From contig CALIXF010000008.1 of NCBI GenBank assembly GCA_938046735.1, forward strand, positions 1 to 64,000: 64,000 nt of DNA, written 5' to 3'. Position numbers and translations under genes: made by a program. Shown piece by piece: positions 62,608 through 64,000 of this stretch. Source of the DNA: an uncultured Candidatus Saccharibacteria bacterium. Lineage in GTDB: Bacteria; Patescibacteriota; Saccharimonadia; Saccharimonadales; Saccharimonadaceae. Position 1 is the first letter of the stretch; every line of letters begins with the position of its first letter. The notes under the pieces are model-generated. The model had not been told where the DNA came from and did not search any database. It saw only the letters and a list, made by a program, of their open reading frames with translations.

Positions 62608-63099
62608 ATGAAAAAATTTCTAAAACTTCATTCTCGGTCGATTATTTCTTTGCTTCTGATTTTTCAGATGATCTTCATTTTTATTATGTCTTCTTTTGGT
62701 TCAGACTCCTCCAGTGCGCAAAGTGGCCAAATTATCCAAGCTCTTCGTCAAGTTTTTCCAAATCTAAACAATACTTCTCATCTCGATGCAAGTAACCTTG
62801 TTTTTGTTGTTCGTAAAACCGCACACTTTACTGAGTATGCCATCCTCGGAATCCTCTTTTTTCTCTTTTTCCGTCAGTCTTCTTCTCAAAAAAATAGCTC
62901 AAGATATTTTATCCTCGCCATTCTTTTTAGCTTTTTCTACGCCTGCACGGATGAAATCCATCAACTTTTTATCCCCGGGCGTAGTGGTCAATTCACTGAT
63001 GTCTTAATCGATACTCTGGGAGCTTCATTTGGTTGTCTCCTGTTAGTTCTGTTTAGGCATTTAAGAAAGGCTTGGCGAGCTCGTCACCGTTCGCAATAA
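62608..63099 (+). CDS. VanZ-like membrane protein
   Basis: A 163-residue protein with four hydrophobic helices and the VanZ signature: KTAHFTEYAILG (His and Glu), YACTDEIHQLFIPGRSGQFTDVLIDTLGA. VanZ proteins lower teicoplanin susceptibility, and the family's general role in the envelope is unclear. It starts 3 bp after the LCP gene and is surely co-transcribed. Its 3' end overlaps the convergent cpsB by 47 bp. Confidence 0.9.
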   Translation: MKKFLKLHSRSIISLLLIFQMIFIFIMSSFGSDSSSAQSGQIIQALRQVFPNLNNTSHLDASNLVFVVRKTAHFTEYAILGILFFLFFRQSSSQKNSSRYFILAILFSFFYACTDEIHQLFIPGRSGQFTDVLIDTLGASFGCLLLVLFRHLRKAWRARHRSQ

Positions 63100-63796
63100 T
63101 TTTGCGATATTCAGCCTCACCGATTAATTTAATCATCTTTTTTTCGGCCCTCTCGAATTTGAGGAACATTGATCCCTCAGCTCGATGAATGTCTGTCCCC
63201 AAATAATTCACCAGGTGGTTTTTTAGCAAAAATTTCATAATCTTCTTTGCTTTGCCACCATATTGCCCGACTATACTTCCATAATTTGATTGTAATTTTA
63301 CCCCTAATTTTTTCAGCCCAAAGATTATTTCTTTATTTTTCTGTACGAATAAATAGCGTTCAGGGTGTGCAAGTACTGGAATAATGTCTTTCGCTTTTAA
63401 CTCAAATATAATATCACGAAGATATGGGACTTCGGCATAAAATGGTAGTTCAAATAGTACGTGTTGATGCTTTTTCTTTGTATTTAAATCTCCACCAAGA
63501 CAAGAAGCTTTTTTTACTTTTAGAAAATCTATCATTTTTGGGTCAATATAAATTTCGTTACCAGGCAGAAGTTTTAGTTTTATTCCGGCCTGGTCAAGTT
63601 TATTCTGTAATTTTTCTCGTAGTTGATTCTTTGTCTTATTATCAGCTGCCTGTGTACTATCGGCAATATAGTGTGAAGTACAAAACGCTCCGGTAAATCC
63701 TAAATCGGTGAGTTTTTTTGCCATCTTTACACTCTCATCTATAGAGCCACTACCATCGTCAATTCTGGGTAAGATATGCAAATGTAAATCAATCAT
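63053..63796 (-). CDS. cpsB: CpsB/YwqE-type tyrosine phosphatase (PHP family)
   Basis: A 247-residue manganese-dependent PHP phosphatase that removes phosphate from the capsule tyrosine kinase. Metal-binding motifs are MIDLHLHILPRIDDGS (residues 1-16), CTSHY, NEIYI, LAHPERYLF and LGTDIHR, in the usual order. The kinase gene ends 8 bp upstream, so the pair controls polymer length or export. Confidence 0.94.
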   Translation of the reverse strand: MIDLHLHILPRIDDGSGSIDESVKMAKKLTDLGFTGAFCTSHYIADSTQAADNKTKNQLREKLQNKLDQAGIKLKLLPGNEIYIDPKMIDFLKVKKASCLGGDLNTKKKHQHVLFELPFYAEVPYLRDIIFELKAKDIIPVLAHPERYLFVQKNKEIIFGLKKLGVKLQSNYGSIVGQYGGKAKKIMKFLLKNHLVNYLGTDIHRAEGSMFLKFERAEKKMIKLIGEAEYRKIIANGDELAKPFLNA

Positions 63797-63804
63797 TTAA
63801 TAAA

Positions 63805-64000
63805 TTAATTATAATATTCATTATATTTACTATACTTGTCATTACGGCGTTCATCAATAGTACGGTTCAAGACAACACCAGAAATCTTTACCTCAATCGA
63901 TTCAAGTGTCTTCTTCGAGTTTTGAAGATCCTCGATCGTAGTCATATTTGCGGCACTAACAAGGACTAAGCGATCAGTTTTCTTTGCAAGAATTAAGGAA
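63805..64000 (-). CDS. C-terminus of CpsD/Wzc-like tyrosine kinase (partial)
   Basis: The last 65 residues are visible; the rest lies beyond the window. DRLVLVSAANMTTIEDLQNSKK followed by KISGVVLNR is the end of the BY-kinase P-loop domain, and the tail has a cluster of tyrosines (KYSKYNEYYN), the autophosphorylated cluster of such kinases and target of CpsB. Located directly upstream of cpsB on the same strand. Confidence 0.8.
   Translation of the reverse strand, partial: SLILAKKTDRLVLVSAANMTTIEDLQNSKKTLESIEVKISGVVLNRTIDERRNDKYSKYNEYYN

Noticed and set aside
1..64000. Recoded TGA (genetic code 25 of Gracilibacteria)
   Set aside because: Conserved proteins end at TGA as well as TAA/TAG and contain no in-frame TGA, so the standard bacterial code fits.

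Overview
The window looks like a chromosomal segment of a small-genome Patescibacteria/CPR bacterium, most likely Candidatus Saccharibacteria (TM7). The reasons are low G+C, compact housekeeping genes (folD, murB, rplS, rnhB, ychF), a pilB-type ATPase, many lineage-specific secreted or membrane proteins of no known family, and a type II-C CRISPR-Cas9 locus. TGA is used as a normal stop. No 16S rRNA is present, so the taxonomic call is an inference.

Layout. 1-1.0 kb: end of a mobile element (TnpW-like) next to a 5'-truncated radical SAM/SPASM gene. 1.0-9 kb: methyltransferase, tRNA-Gly, tRNA-His, then lineage-specific genes with strong promoters and structured leaders, including an LPxTG-like surface protein and a lipoprotein. 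9-13.6 kb: a VirB6/TrbL-like giant membrane protein and its small partner. 13.8-18.2 kb: folD-murB, small genes, tRNA-Arg and tRNA-Lys. 18.2-23 kb: a defence-like island with a decayed recombinase-like stretch and a HamA/HamB (Hachiman-like) pair whose helicase has an altered Walker A motif. 23-36.4 kb: core and envelope genes (pilB, rplS, rnhB-yraN fusion, ychF, secreted HNH nuclease, CBS protein, DsbA-like, Stealth transferase). 36.5-39.3 kb: three lineage-specific genes with leaders and terminators. 39.3-46.5 kb: very AT-rich surface polysaccharide operon (glycosyltransferases, acetyltransferase, Wzy, Wzx, acyltransferase). 46.6-50.8 kb: accessory region with a transposase relic, a reverse transcriptase plus XRE-type HTH gene preceded by a structured retron-like ncRNA candidate, and a frameshifted SemiSWEET gene, bracketed by diverged direct repeats. 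50.8-57.9 kb: complete type II-C system (tracrRNA, cas9, cas1, cas2, 31 repeats/30 spacers). 57.9-64 kb: dinD, a two-component system, a winged-helix protein, and envelope polymer genes (LCP, VanZ, CpsB phosphatase, end of a CpsD-like kinase).

How it works together. Three phage-defence candidates (Hachiman-like, retron-like, Cas9) lie within 40 kb, alternating with envelope genes that set the cell surface. Two kinds of mRNA start can be read. Many genes have a -10 box only 6-9 nt before the ATG and so look leaderless. Most of the lineage-specific genes instead have a promoter, a structured leader, a strong Shine-Dalgarno sequence (often AAAGGGGG) and usually their own terminator. The CRISPR array is read on the minus strand: the tracrRNA anti-repeat is on the plus strand, and each repeat ends in TATAAT on the minus strand, as in Neisseria and Campylobacter arrays with repeat-borne promoters.
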